NCBI GenBank assembly: GCA_000934455.1
Contig: KN886404.1
Span: forward strand, 2,322-37,356
DNA length: 35,035 nt
Origin: Apostichopus parvimensis
Taxonomy: Eukaryota; Echinodermata; Holothuroidea; Aspidochirotida; Stichopodidae
Direction: 5' to 3'
The notes under the pieces were generated by a model. That model searched no databases. It had not been told where the DNA came from and worked only from the letters and a program-made list of their open reading frames with translations. How positions within the stretch are numbered: the first letter of the stretch is position 1; the number at the start of each line of letters is the position of its first letter. Positions 17,725-27,855 of this stretch are shown here, in pieces. Both the position numbers and the translations under genes were made by a program.

Positions 17725-18274
17725 GATATAAGATATATAAGATATAAGAATCTTTATCGACCATAAAAGGAATTGGCATTCACTTCATCTCAGTAAAACA
17801 GACAAAACAATCATAAATACATCGAAAAAACATAAAAATCTGATTCAAAAAACGAAAAAATACGACTACTACGTCCATGTTCGGACACGTAAAGTTGGCC
17901 TATATCCTAAAGAATTCATTGGCAAGATTGAGAATAGCCCTTGGCAAGAAAGAACGCCTGTATCTCTCGGTTCGGCATCTCATGACAATGGGTCTGCCCG
18001 TTCGATTGCTGTAATCTACCCGATGCCCCAGAGGGTGTTGGGATGACATGATTGACTTCATATTTCTGTGTGATACTCTGACAAGCAACTCATCTACTGA
18101 ACTGAGGTCCTGTGAACGACAATCTGTCCTTGCTTTAGAAACTAGTCTATTAAACTTGGTACTGTCTCTAGCAGTAGTATTTCCACCGCAGGCGGCTAAA
18201 CAGAATGTAATGGTGGTGTCGATTGCCGCTTTATAGAACAGAAATGAGAGACTTGTCTAGTCTGAATGCATTAA
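17725..18274 (-). pseudogene. 3' half of a LINE split by the 14-kb TTAA element
   Basis: On the minus strand this encodes the C-terminal region of a LINE ORF: FYKAAIDTTITFCLAACGG, NRLVSKARTD, then HPLGHRV, RTERYRRSFLPRAI and LN. The pattern (spacer, HPL, R-x-R-Y-x-x-SF-x-P-x-AI-x-LN) is typical of the last ~100 residues of CR1/L2/Rex-like LINEs. A one-base shift breaks the frame near 18225. The element ends in a short tail of TATATCTTA-like repeats (about 17725-17750), as in LINEs with microsatellite tails. The upstream part continues at 32264-32470. Confidence 0.8.
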
Positions 18275-18365
18275 AGAGGCCATGACATGAAAAATCCAAC
18301 TACTCGAGTGTAACTTCCTCTGAATCGATGAGAAAATCTATGTTCAAAACTATTCTCATTTTAGG

Positions 18366-20209
18366 GCTCACGAAGCATCAATGTGCCATAGGATGGCAGT
18401 GAGTAATCTACTGCAGCAGAGAGAGGGTACAGCTGTGTCAGCACAGATTCAATCCATCCACAAACAGCAACAAGAACAGAACCGGAGGTGCCTTTTAAAG
18501 GTTGTTCGAGCTGTACGTTTCCTACTCAGGCAAGGTCTTGCACACCGGGGACACGAAGAAAAGGAGGGCAACTTCAACAAGTTACTCCTGATGCAAGCGA
18601 AGGAAGACCAGGAATTGAAAGATTGGCTAGAACGGGGCACAAATTTCACCCACCACCAGTGTGTAGAAGATATGCATCAACTTTTTGCCCACCAGATACT
18701 ATGTAATATCACAGAGGATATCAGTCGATCTGTAATATTTGCAGTTATTGTCGATGGCACTCAAGATATAAGTGGTGTCGAACAGGAAAGTGTGTGCATA
18801 CGCTTCGTGGATGATTTCCTCCAAGTACACGAGGGGTTCGTTGGGTTTCATAAGCTAGAAGAAACCACTGACAAAGCAATTTCATTTATGATATTCGATG
18901 TAATGCTGAGACTAGGAATCAACAAGGATAACCTTCGTGGCCAAACCTACGACGGCGCAGCCAACATGGACGGAAAGTACAATGGCGCACAAGCACATAT
19001 CCGGGAAAAATGTCCGCTAGCCCTTTATTTCAGATGTGCCGCCCATATACTTAATTTGGTTGCTGAACGCACATGTGCAGCTGCCGTTTTGTTGACGGAT
19101 GCTCTTGACTGGCTGAACGAACTTGGCAAACTTTACAAGCAAAGTGACAAATAAAAAACCAAGTTTCAGCACATTGCCACTGACCATGATCAAGCATCTC
19201 CAAGTCCAGCAACTTTAAAACCATTATGTCCGACACGGTTTCTTTGTAGGCGCAAGGCTATTACATCTGCTGTAAGTCAGTACCCAGCCATATTGGAAAG
19301 TTTGCTTGAAATGGGACAGTCGGACAGGTCCAACACAGCAGTCAGAGCACTAAGTCTCTACGAGAAGCTTAAGGCCTTATGCGGAAGGACTTACTTGGGA
19401 CTTTCAGTAGCTGCCACTATTGTAGCACCACTGGAACAACTAAACAAGATAATGCAGGCTCAAAAACAGTCGATATCCGGTATAATGGAATGTTGAGAAC
19501 TGGTATTGGCAACGTACCAGTATCTCCGAACTGAGGATTCGTTCACTGCGATCTTCTCGGTTACAGAGGCGAGGATAGCAGAGTATGGGCTTGAACCTCT
19601 GAAGTTACCTCGAGTCAGGGCACCCTCAAAGCGATTGTATGGACCAGCTCCGAGCCACCAAGCTGAGAATGCAGAGTCTCACTACAGGACAAGTTTTTTT
19701 GCTGTTGTTGATACAGCCATGACCCAAATAAGGGATAGATTTAGCAGAACATCGGATAATGGCTTGGGGTGTATGAACGCATGCAAAACATCCTGTTTAA
19801 ACATCAGATGGACAAAGAAATGGTTGATATGTATTCTGAACTTGATTATGAGACACTGGACACTCAACTTAAGATGTTCATTAAAAGTTTCAAGCCGAAT
19901 ACAATATTTGATGTTCGCGCATCTCTACGTGGAATGTCACCAGAAATGAGATCCCCTTTTCCACAGGTTGAGCAGCTTCTTAGACTGCTACTGGTTTGCC
20001 CTGTGTCCTCATGCGAGGCAGAGCGCTCATTCAGTGCCCTCAGACGTATAAAAACCTGGCTGAGAAGTACATTGACTCAGAAGAGACTAAACTGGGTTGC
20101 CGTGTGCAATGTACACAAACAACGTATGGAAGACATTGATATTACATTGGTAGCGAGAGAATTTGTGAGCATGGACAATGCTAGAAAACATGCATTTGGA
20201 AGGTTTTAG
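18366..20209 (+). pseudogene. Broken hAT transposase (DUF4371 plus hAT dimerisation domain, ZMYM1-like)
   Basis: An acceptor-like TTCTCATTTTAG precedes 18366. The frame then opens AHEASMCHRM (the H-x-x-S step after the TTF zinc finger). It contains FAVIVDGTQDISGVEQES (first catalytic Asp), QTYDGAANMDG (second Asp), HILNLVAE, LKPLCPTRFLCRRKAI and, at the end, VCPVSSCEAERSFSALRRIK (catalytic Glu in the C-terminal hAT dimer domain), NWVAVCNVH. Stops and frame changes occur at about 19152-19200, 19494 and 19760-19790. The first ~100 residues with the TTF-type finger are missing: the homology starts only 91 bp inside the left end of the 14-kb element. Three separate breaks mean it cannot make active enzyme. 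Confidence 0.88.
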
Positions 20210-20439
20210 AAAAGATCCTATTTCTGGTGTGTTAGGAAAGACTTGTCATGTTGTATTCCTTGTTATGAAACTCCGTCCTCTATTGCTTAGATTTTATTCA
20301 GCTTTTAATTGTTTAACCTGCCTTTGTTCTAGCAAAACTTAATATAATATATTAAGTACGTACAATCATATATATGATCCACAACGATATGGGTTCAATG
20401 TGTTTCCATTTGGCCTGTTTCCTACAAGATTTCTAACCG

Positions 20440-21131
20440 CAGGCGCGTAGCCAGGAAGGCGAAGGGGCAGACCGCCCCCCCCCCCCCCTCCGAGCATATT
20501 TTTTGTATTTTTGTATGGTATCGAAGTTTTATAGTAGCCATTGTAAGAGGTTTTAATATTTGTACACCAATAAATTAACTGTGTCTGAATTTTCGAAAAT
20601 TCCCTGACCTAAATTCTTCATCATACTTCCCTCTACTCGTGCAATTTTGACCGGTCTGTTAGGGGTTGAAGGTTTTTTTTCTATATTGGTTGTCCATAGA
20701 TGATATTTTGTGCAACATTATGGGCGTGTTTTGAAGTGAATTTATTATTCAAATTCTGAACAAATAATGGGCTCAAAACCTTGAAAAGTGGGGCTGACGG
20801 GTATTGTGGGCCGTTACGTAGTATTACCTACCAAAGCAATGATCCACAGGAGATGCGATGAGGTCGAACATGATGTGTGACTGGTGACAATCTTGAAAAA
20901 GGTTATGGATAAAAAAAAACTATTGGGAAAAAACTTGGTTCTCAGGCAAACGTGTACATTTGGTTGGTCATTTTCAAGCCCGAGAAGTGCCCTTTCCGGT
21001 GATCTGGGGGGCCAATCAAAACCAGAAATTTTTTTGTACGCTGCGCGCCAACCGATGGTGGCGCTCCGCTTAGATAGTAATATGTCCCCCCCCCCCCCCC
21101 CCCCAATATTTGAAACAGATCGCCGCCCCTG
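20440..21131. mobile_element. Degenerate hAT-type MITE or composite
   Basis: The left end is CAGGCGCGTAGCCAGG at 20440 and the right end is CGCCGCCCCTG at 21131, both of the CAGGGGCGTAGC family. Long C runs lie at about 20477-20490 and 21087-21104. The right ~150 bp is the reverse complement of 29958-30130 (GCGCCAACCGATG, GGCGCTCCGC). The 8-bp flanks (TCTAACCG and TACAGCTC) do not match, so the two ends may come from different copies. Confidence 0.5.
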
Positions 21132-21300
21132 TACAGCTCCGTATTAGCGAACACTTCACGGAAGCAGATTACGATCCCTCCTTTCTAATGAAATAAAACA
21201 AATGGGCTTTAACGGGTCGACATAAACGAGTCGTTCGTCTGTCAAGAAACCCACATTAAAAACTCGGAAGACCAGATCGGGGTGTAAATGTAGTATTAAC
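21132..21300 (+). pseudogene. THAP zinc-finger relic
   Basis: The translation reads LRISEHFTEADYDPSFLMK and, after a stop and frame change, RHKRVVRLSRNPH. This matches the C-terminal half of THAP domains (C-S-E-H-F-T-E-x-x-Y/F ... K-R-x-x-x-L ... A-V-P-T), with Ile-Ser in place of Cys-Ser and the AVP box decayed. The N-terminal half (C-x2-4-C and the early Trp) is not next to it; the MITE-like element ending at 21131 abuts it. THAP domains occur in P, Kolobok and related transposases, so this is probably part of the gene of the 14-kb element. Confidence 0.5.
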
Positions 21301-21409
21301 CTATTATCTTTATGTTATTTTTATATTCTTCAATCGCGCCCTCAATTGCCATGACTTGAAAACTTTCAACACCAGAGAAGTCGTAAAAGCTTTTATAATG
21401 TAATTTCAG

Positions 21410-21457
21410 TGATTAATCGTTCTTTGATTGAAGCCTGCCTTGCGGATATTATTAATG
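21410..21457 (+). CDS. Exon-like segment inside the 14-kb element, left of the LINE unit
   Basis: The acceptor TGTAATTTCAG ends at 21409 and a consensus donor GTAAGT starts at 21458. Length is 48 nt, phase 1-1, encoding INRSLIEACLADIIN. It would splice in phase to 27448-27489, skipping the inverted-repeat unit with the LINE. No family is recognised. Confidence 0.3.
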
Positions 21458-21661
21458 GTAAGTTACAAACATTAAGTGGCACTGTAGGTAAACGTGAATC
21501 ACATCATTTTATGATTAATTGGTAAGTTTATTATATGCATGTGTTATCGATCATTCGGCGTTGGTTAGGCCTTGTTATCGTACTGTTGTTTACACGGCAC
21601 GTTATTTGTGAGCGTTGGAAAATCGTTTCATTCATACTAGTTATTAACTGTTATATCAACC

Positions 21662-21913
21662 GGTCATACTAATTAGCGTCAACAGGGCCATTTCACGACA
21701 ACTCAAGACATCAAGTTTATAATACCATAAAATACAATGGTTGTAATCAAAGTGTATCTGGAAACACGTTTAAAACTGACTGGAACCACCGTGCATACAT
21801 ATTTTTCACGGGAAAAAATGTTTTTGTCGTAAAAATCGTCAACTTTATCCGTCCGTAGAATTGGACGACGTGATGCTATTGCGCTTGCGCAATGACATTG
21901 GACCGCACCATTA
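21662..21913. repeat. Left arm of a long inverted repeat around the LINE
   Basis: The arm runs from about GGTCATACTAATTAGCGTC through GGGCCATTTCACGACAACTC to GACCGCACCATTA. Its last 75 bp (TCCGTCCGTAGAATTGGACG, then TGATGCTATTGCGCTTGCGC) are almost identical to the reverse complement of 27207-27275. About 100 bp in the middle (about 21711-21810) has no counterpart in the right arm. The palindromic ATTGCGCTTGCGCAAT lies at 21877-21892. Confidence 0.85.
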
Positions 21914-23200
21914 CACTACAGGTAAGTGCAATTTTTCATTCGAGAATGGTGCCCACACACTCGTGTCAATGTAAGAAACTCTTCATATTATAGTTTTATT
22001 TACATGTATTTCTTTCTTTCTTTCTTTCTTTTGTGCTTTAACTCTTTTTTCTGTCTCAAGTTCTTTTTGTCCTTCTTTCTTTCTGTCTCTATTCATTTCT
22101 TTCTTTATTTGTGTATTTGTTTATTACTATATTTTTTTTCATTATTTCTTTATTACTTTATTTCCCTATAAATTTTTCCTATTATTGTTCTATATTGATT
22201 GCTTGGTTTTTGTAATATTTTTTTTATGATTTTTTTTTTTATCTGGTCTGTGTATTTTGTTCATCATATCATGACTTTCCCAAAAAGGATTGCTGATTTA
22301 ATCTTTTTTTTATTCATTTATTTTCAGTATAATTACATAATTAGTTTTCTTAAGTATAGTATGTGATTACAGTTGATAAAACTCAGAAAAATCTTCATAG
22401 TTTGTTGTTGTAGCTAGGCCTATTTACTAGTGAATCAGTCTGCATGCTGCACACAGCCAATAAAAGTGTTAGGACTAAAATGACATTGAGCGCAATTTTT
22501 TCAACGATAAATACAATAACATGTACAGCATACAGTGTTTAGTTGCAATGACATTTAACTCTCCCTCGACGATTCGAAGGACTGTTCTTCAGCGGTCTTT
22601 CTGAAACCCCCTTCCAGTATGCATCCCTTGTCTACTAATCCCCTTACATCTATCTCTTTGTGTTCACCATACTCATTAACCTGTCTGTATTCTGTGCGTG
22701 TTTTTGTCCATTCTGTTACTGTTACTTGTCATTTAGCCTCTAAAGAAGATCCTGCTAGGATCGAACGTCAGGCCAACTTACTTTTACACATTCTATTACA
22801 TAGGCACTCTAGTGGATAAGCAGTTTGCTAACAGTTTTATTTTATTTTGAAAAAAATATTATTGATAACTTTTCTTTTTATTCACCGAATGCCATCGATA
22901 TAATCATAATAACAAAGAAATACATTTACGCGGCGCCAAATCCATTTAAATAAAATGCTCCCAGGCGCTTAACAAGACGTCAAAAGTAAAAAAGCAAAGA
23001 CTTATACAGAATAAAATACACGGAGAGAATAATAAAACCAGACAAAATGATAGTAAGCAAGAAAATCGATAAAAACATATGTAAATTACAATGGAAAAAC
23101 AATAAGAAATATTCATTATTTTAAAAACATTCAATGATTTGATTTGGAGTTCATTCATCATACTACTTTGGTGATTTCGTACTAGGTATGCAGGCATTCT
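21914..23200. other. Spacer between left inverted-repeat arm and LINE
   Basis: A T-rich tract with CTTT repeats runs from about 21990 to 22260 (TTTCTTTCTTTCTTTC at 22010-22030). Around 22740-22830 lies AAGAAGATCCTGCTAGGATC, followed by GAACGTCAGGCC. This short hairpin (GATCCT / AGGATC, 22748-22762) resembles 3' tails of Penelope-like elements, but only as a weak pattern match. No coding sequence is supported. Confidence 0.35.
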
Positions 23201-23209
23201 CTGCTTGAC

Positions 23210-26200
23210 TCGAGCTTAATGCCTCAGGGTTTGGCGTCCCTGCCTTGCATAGCTCCAGGTCCAGCTGATCCGGCTGGTAGCACCTGGTAAGGTTCCCGTG
23301 CCAGGGTTACGGTGAATACGATGGCAGCAGGTCGTAGGATGCTGATACCAGCAGATGAACCAAGATTGGTCAATGGTGGTAATCAGTCAGCTGGCATGTG
23401 GAGGAACCAACTTTATGGTCAACAGATGGCAGCATTGGCCAGTGAGCGGCAAATGCGGGGCAAACCTGTCATTCCCTAGTCTGTTTCACATCCTGTGTAC
23501 CTCTAGATCAGACTGCCAGGGTCCAGAGAGATAAACTGGTGGGGGCACGACAGCAGTTTTCCTTTTTTTTTTACAGTGCGAGGCGTTAGGAGCAACTGAG
23601 GTGCACAGTCCTGTGGCGATAGAGTAGTAGGCGATGGTGGCAGGCGTAAGTGGCTGGAAGCTGCTAGTCTATGCTCTGCACACAGGCGGTTCAAGCGTGA
23701 TGGTCGCAGTACAACTGATGAGTGACAGTTGTTTGAGGCAGCTGTTTGGATGTCTGGGCAGCCCTATTTAGGGATAGCACTGCCTACCCCAGTTTGGGGA
23801 GGCCCCTAGAAAAGGTGGGGTAAACAAAGCTCACTCAATTTTTTTCCTGGTTGGCAGACCGCGGCCAACTGGTCTTCATCATAGCGGTACAAAGAAAAGC
23901 AAGATAAAGTTAACAATTGCAACATGGAATGTCAGGACACTTTTAGATCTCAACTCAAAAAACAGAACTGAAAGAAGAACTGCTATTGTGTCATATGAGT
24001 TAGCACGTCACTCAGTTGATATTGCAGCCTTACAAGAAACAAGGATAAAGGGTCAGGGGCAAATTAGAGAAAAATCTCATACATTATACTGGAGTGGGAA
24101 GAGCCCAGGTGTCAAGAGAGAATCTGGAGTGACTTTTGCAGTCATAAATAGTATAGCAGATAAGCTTACTGAACTTCCAAAGATTTATTCTGAAAGGCTC
24201 ATTACCCTAAGACTGCCACTAATGAAAGGCAGATTCTTATCTCTTATTTGTGTCTATGCACCAACAATGTCATATACACAGGAAGCAAAAGATGATTTCT
24301 ACTTTTTGCTCAACACCACAATCTCCAATATTCCACCAGCAGACAAGCTGTTAGTCCTTGGTGATTTCAATGCAAGGGTGGGAAGTGACTATCATCATTA
24401 TAAACCATGCCTGGGACACTTTGGTCAAGGTAAATCAAACTCAAATGGAGAGCGTTTACTCAATCTCTGTGGTCAGTATAACTTGTCAATCACCAACACA
24501 TTTTTCATTCAACCGGATAAGCATTTCTTTACCTGGCAACACCCAAGATCCAAACATTTCCATCTCCTGGACTATGTCATTACGCGCAATGATGATCTGG
24601 GCGATATTCTAAACACTAGAGCCATGCGTGGTCCGAAATGCTCAACTGACCACTTCCTCGTCAGAACTGTCTGCAGGTTTAAAGTCATTCTCCCCAGAAG
24701 GAAGACTGCTAGTGCCATACCCAAGAAACTAGACATAAAGAAGCTGGATTTGGTACATGTGCAAGATGAGTTACAAGAGGCACTCAATAAGTCTCTTGCT
24801 GTTTCTCTTCTTGGATCCGATGTTGAAAAAGCTTGGAGTTCCTTCAAGAAACATATCTTAGACACCTGTAATGCTGTACTAGGACAGCAAAAACGTAAAA
24901 CAGCTGATTGGTTTGATGAATATGACCAGGAAATAAAGCAACTTTTACAGGAGAAGCAGAAACTGTATGAGGTGCATCTTCAAAAGCAAACTTCATCATC
25001 TGATGCCAAGTTCAAGAGCGTTAAGGCCAAGGTTCAACGGGAGATCAGAGAGATGAAGGATAAATGGTGGAGCACAAAAGCTGATGAGTTGCAAGCATGT
25101 GCAGAAAGGCATGACTCTCAAGGCACATATAACATCTTGAAAACTATTTACGGACCTAAAACAAATGCTGTAATGCCTGTGAAAAATGGAAATGGTAGCT
25201 GTCTTCTCACTGATGTTAAAGATATCACAAACCGCTGCGAAGAATATTTTTACAAATTACTCAACCAAAAAGGGACTGCACATCCAAATGCTTCAGATCA
25301 CTTAGAACCCTTTCCAGTTCATGAAGAACTAAATCAAAACATCACAATGGACGAACCGAACAGAGTTATTATGAGCACACGTAGTGGTTAAGCTCCTGGT
25401 CTAGACGGTTTGCCACCTGAAATATTTAAGTTTGGAGGGCTGCAACTTAGAGAGCGTTTACTCAACCTCTACAATGTTTGCTGGGAAAAGAAACATCTTC
25501 CTCAAGACTTCAAGGATGCACTGATTGTCACTATATACAAAAGGAAAGGAGACAGAACTGAGTGTGGAAATCACAGGGGAATATCTCTTCTATCAATTGC
25601 TGGAAAGATTCTGGCCAAAATCCTCCTGAACAGACTTAAAGTCATTGCAGAAGCTAGATTGCCTGAGAGCCAGTGTGGATTTCGTGCACAAAGATCTACA
25701 GCTGATATGATTTTCACCTTAAGACAATTACAGGAAAAGGCTATCGAACAGCACCAGGAACTGTTTGTAGTGTTTGCGGATTTTTCCAAGGCCTTTGACA
25801 CAGTTGACAGAGCAACCTTGTGGAAAGTACTCATGAAGTTTGGCTGCCCACAACACTTTATCAACATCATCAAAGGATTTCATGAAGATATGACTAGCAG
25901 AGTTGCTGCAGTGGGAAACATCTCGGGGGCCTTCAGCATCTGTCATGGTGTTAAGCAAGGCTGCGTCCTGGCACCTACACTTTTCAGTCTCTACTTAAGT
26001 GCAGTACTACAGAATATGACTGATGGCCTTTCCAAAGGGGTGTTCTTCAAAACAAGATCCGATGGCAAGCTATTCAACCTAGCACGACTACGAGCAACCA
26101 CCAAGGTACGTGAAGTTTGTGTACGCGAACTCCTTTTCGCTGATGACTCTGCCTTGATCACCAACAATCAATCTGATATGCAGGACATTGTTGACAGATT

Positions 26201-27206
26201 CTCAGCAGCTGCTGACTTATTTGGTTTGCAAATAAATTCTACAAAAACAGAACTGCTTTATCAACCAAAGCCTGGCAAAGCTACACAAGAAAAAGAGATC
26301 ACAATCAAAGGAGAAAGACTAACGCAGTCAAATACCTTCACATACCTGGGCAGTACAATATCCAGCAACAACAGTGCAGATGTTGAAGTATCAAAGCGTG
26401 TACAAGCTGCCTGCAAGTCCTTTGGAGCTCTCTCAAAGCGTCTATGGTCAAGACATGAGATCAAATTGACAACCAAGATGAAAATATACAGGACAGTAGT
26501 TATGCCTTCTCTTTTATATGCTACAGAAACCTTGACACTATACAGCCGTCACATAAAGAAACTGAGCAGTATTCAGATGAACCAACTACGTCAGGTCATG
26601 AACATCAAATGGCAGGATAGGGTAGCCAATGTGCAGGTTCTACAGAGAGCAGGCCTACCAAGCATTGAATCTATGATCACAGCCTCACAGTTAAGGTGGG
26701 CAGGACATGTTCGCAGAATGCCTGAACATCGGGTGCCAAAAATGGTTTTCTATGGTGAGCTCTCAGAAGGCAAAAGGCAACAGGGTGGTCAAATCTTGCG
26801 TTACAAAGATACCCTGAAACGAAGCTTGAGAAAAGCAAACATTGATGTTGACAGATGGGAATCATTGGCCAGTGATAGGATCAGCTGTAGACATGCAGTG
26901 AGGAACACCATCAAGACCGTGGAAGACAGGAGGAATGAAATGTACAAGCGGCAGCATGATTTACGTCATGGGGCAGTTGGTAGTTTTACCTCAGACTATC
27001 AATGTATCACCTGCAGGAGAAACTTCCGTTCCAATGCTGGTCTGTCCTCGCACAAGAGGGCCAGGAAATGATAATTGATTGCCTGTTGCACCCAACAGTC
27101 ATCATCGGTAACGATGGACAGTCGAAGAGAAGAAGACTACATCAACCCACCTTACCGACACTGTACACAAAGGTAGTTCCCAAACCCTTACACAAACCCA
27201 TCCACA
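23210..27206 (+). mobile_element. APE-type LINE (CFDP2/RTE-like), nearly full length
   Basis: It has a G/C-richer 5' untranslated stretch (about 23210-23777), a single long ORF with an endonuclease and a reverse transcriptase (23778-27071) and a short 3' tail. The 3' end adjoins the right inverted-repeat arm at 27207; the 5' end is set only by composition. No poly(A) or clear target duplication is seen. The encoded protein resembles those annotated as craniofacial development protein 2-like or endonuclease-reverse transcriptase, which belong to or near the RTE clade. The clade assignment is by pattern only. Confidence 0.75.
23778..27071 (+). pseudogene. LINE endonuclease-reverse transcriptase ORF with one nonsense codon
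   Basis: One frame is open from 23778 to a TGA at 27069-27071 except for TAA at 25389-25391. APE-type endonuclease motifs are intact: TIATWNVRTL, ALQETR, VYAPT, GDFNARVG, LLDYV, STDHFLV. Reverse transcriptase motifs are also intact: NHRGISLLSIAGK, QCGFRAQRSTADM, FADFSKAFDTVDR, GVKQGCVLAP, LLFADDSAL, TYLGSTIS, then RWAGHVRRMPEHR. The C-terminus has a zinc-knuckle-like CITCRRNFRSNAGLSSHKR. The stop replaces the usual Lys of the KAPGxDG motif between the two domains. No ATG opens the frame before the first endonuclease motif, which is common in this group or means the start is lost. It is recently dead at most by one base. Confidence 0.9.
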
Positions 27207-27362
27207 TAATGGTGCGGTCCAAAGTCATTGCGCAAGCGCAATAGCATCACGTCGTCCAATTCTACGGACGGAGAAAGATGACTATTTTTACGATTTTTTT
27301 CCCTTGTTGTCTTTAGTTGTCTTGAGTTGTCGTGAAATGGGCCTGTTGACGCTGATTAGTAC
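27207..27362. repeat. Right arm of the long inverted repeat around the LINE
   Basis: The arm runs from TAATGGTGCGGTCC through CGTCGTCCAATTCTACGGACG to GAGTTGTCGTGAAATGGGCC and CTGTTGACGCTGATTAGTAC. It is the reverse complement of the left arm, less an internal block. A subterminal tandem motif is visible (TTGTCTTTAGTTGTCTTGAGTTGTCG, written here in parts: TTGTCTTTAG, TTGTCTTGAG, TTGTCGTG). Confidence 0.85.
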
Positions 27363-27447
27363 TACCCATTTCAACTGTTTATATTAATTAAGATGATGCT
27401 TGGAAGGCTTCGCAATGACATTCATAATTAATTGTTTAATCATTTAG

Positions 27448-27489
27448 GTTCTTTAGAGAGCATGAAGCCACAATTAGGGGTGGTTCGTA
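27448..27489 (+). CDS. Exon-like segment inside the 14-kb element, right of the LINE unit
   Basis: The acceptor TTTAATCATTTAG ends at 27447 and a consensus donor GTAAGT starts at 27490. Length is 42 nt, phase 1-1, encoding SLESMKPQLGVVR. It lies about 85 bp beyond the right inverted-repeat arm. Phase matches the exon-like pieces at 21410 and 27791. Confidence 0.3.
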
Positions 27490-27790
27490 GTAAGTAATTC
27501 TTGTGGCGTACAACATATACATGTACACAACATGGCATGTTGCTAAGGGACGTCACTTCGCCATTGCTACATTTAACTGATGAATATTCATGAGCCTCAT
27601 AGTATTGGCTTTATTGCACAGTGTTTATTATTTGTAACTTGTTTAAATGGTATATTTACTCGATTCGTGGCGGAATTCACGCTGTTCATGACGATTTAAG
27701 TGTTGAACGTGTTGCTATGCAGTAAATTTGGCATTCAGATATTAAGATTTTCAGATATAATTTAAGAACGTTAATTTGTTCGTTTTACAG

Positions 27791-27855
27791 GAACCTACAA
27801 GCAGCGAAACATCTTTACTTTTAGCAGAGAAACTCGGAAAGGCAACCAAGATTAA
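27791..27855 (+). CDS. Possible last exon of a gene inside the 14-kb element
   Basis: A pyrimidine tract and TTTTACAG end at 27790. Read in phase 1, the segment gives TYKQRNIFTFSRETRKGNQD and a stop at 27853-27855. AATAAA follows at 27893. The other open frame (EPTSSETSLLLAEKLGKATK, phase 0) is longer and equally possible, so the frame is not settled. Confidence 0.28.

Noticed and set aside
21926-22171. Phe/Leu-rich 81-codon frame
   Set aside because: It is a translation of the CTTT-rich tract and not a membrane protein.
27501-27620. Possible tRNA or SINE
   Set aside because: Short palindromes (ATGGCATGTTGC, TGAATATTCATGAG) are present, but no A/B box pair or cloverleaf could be made.
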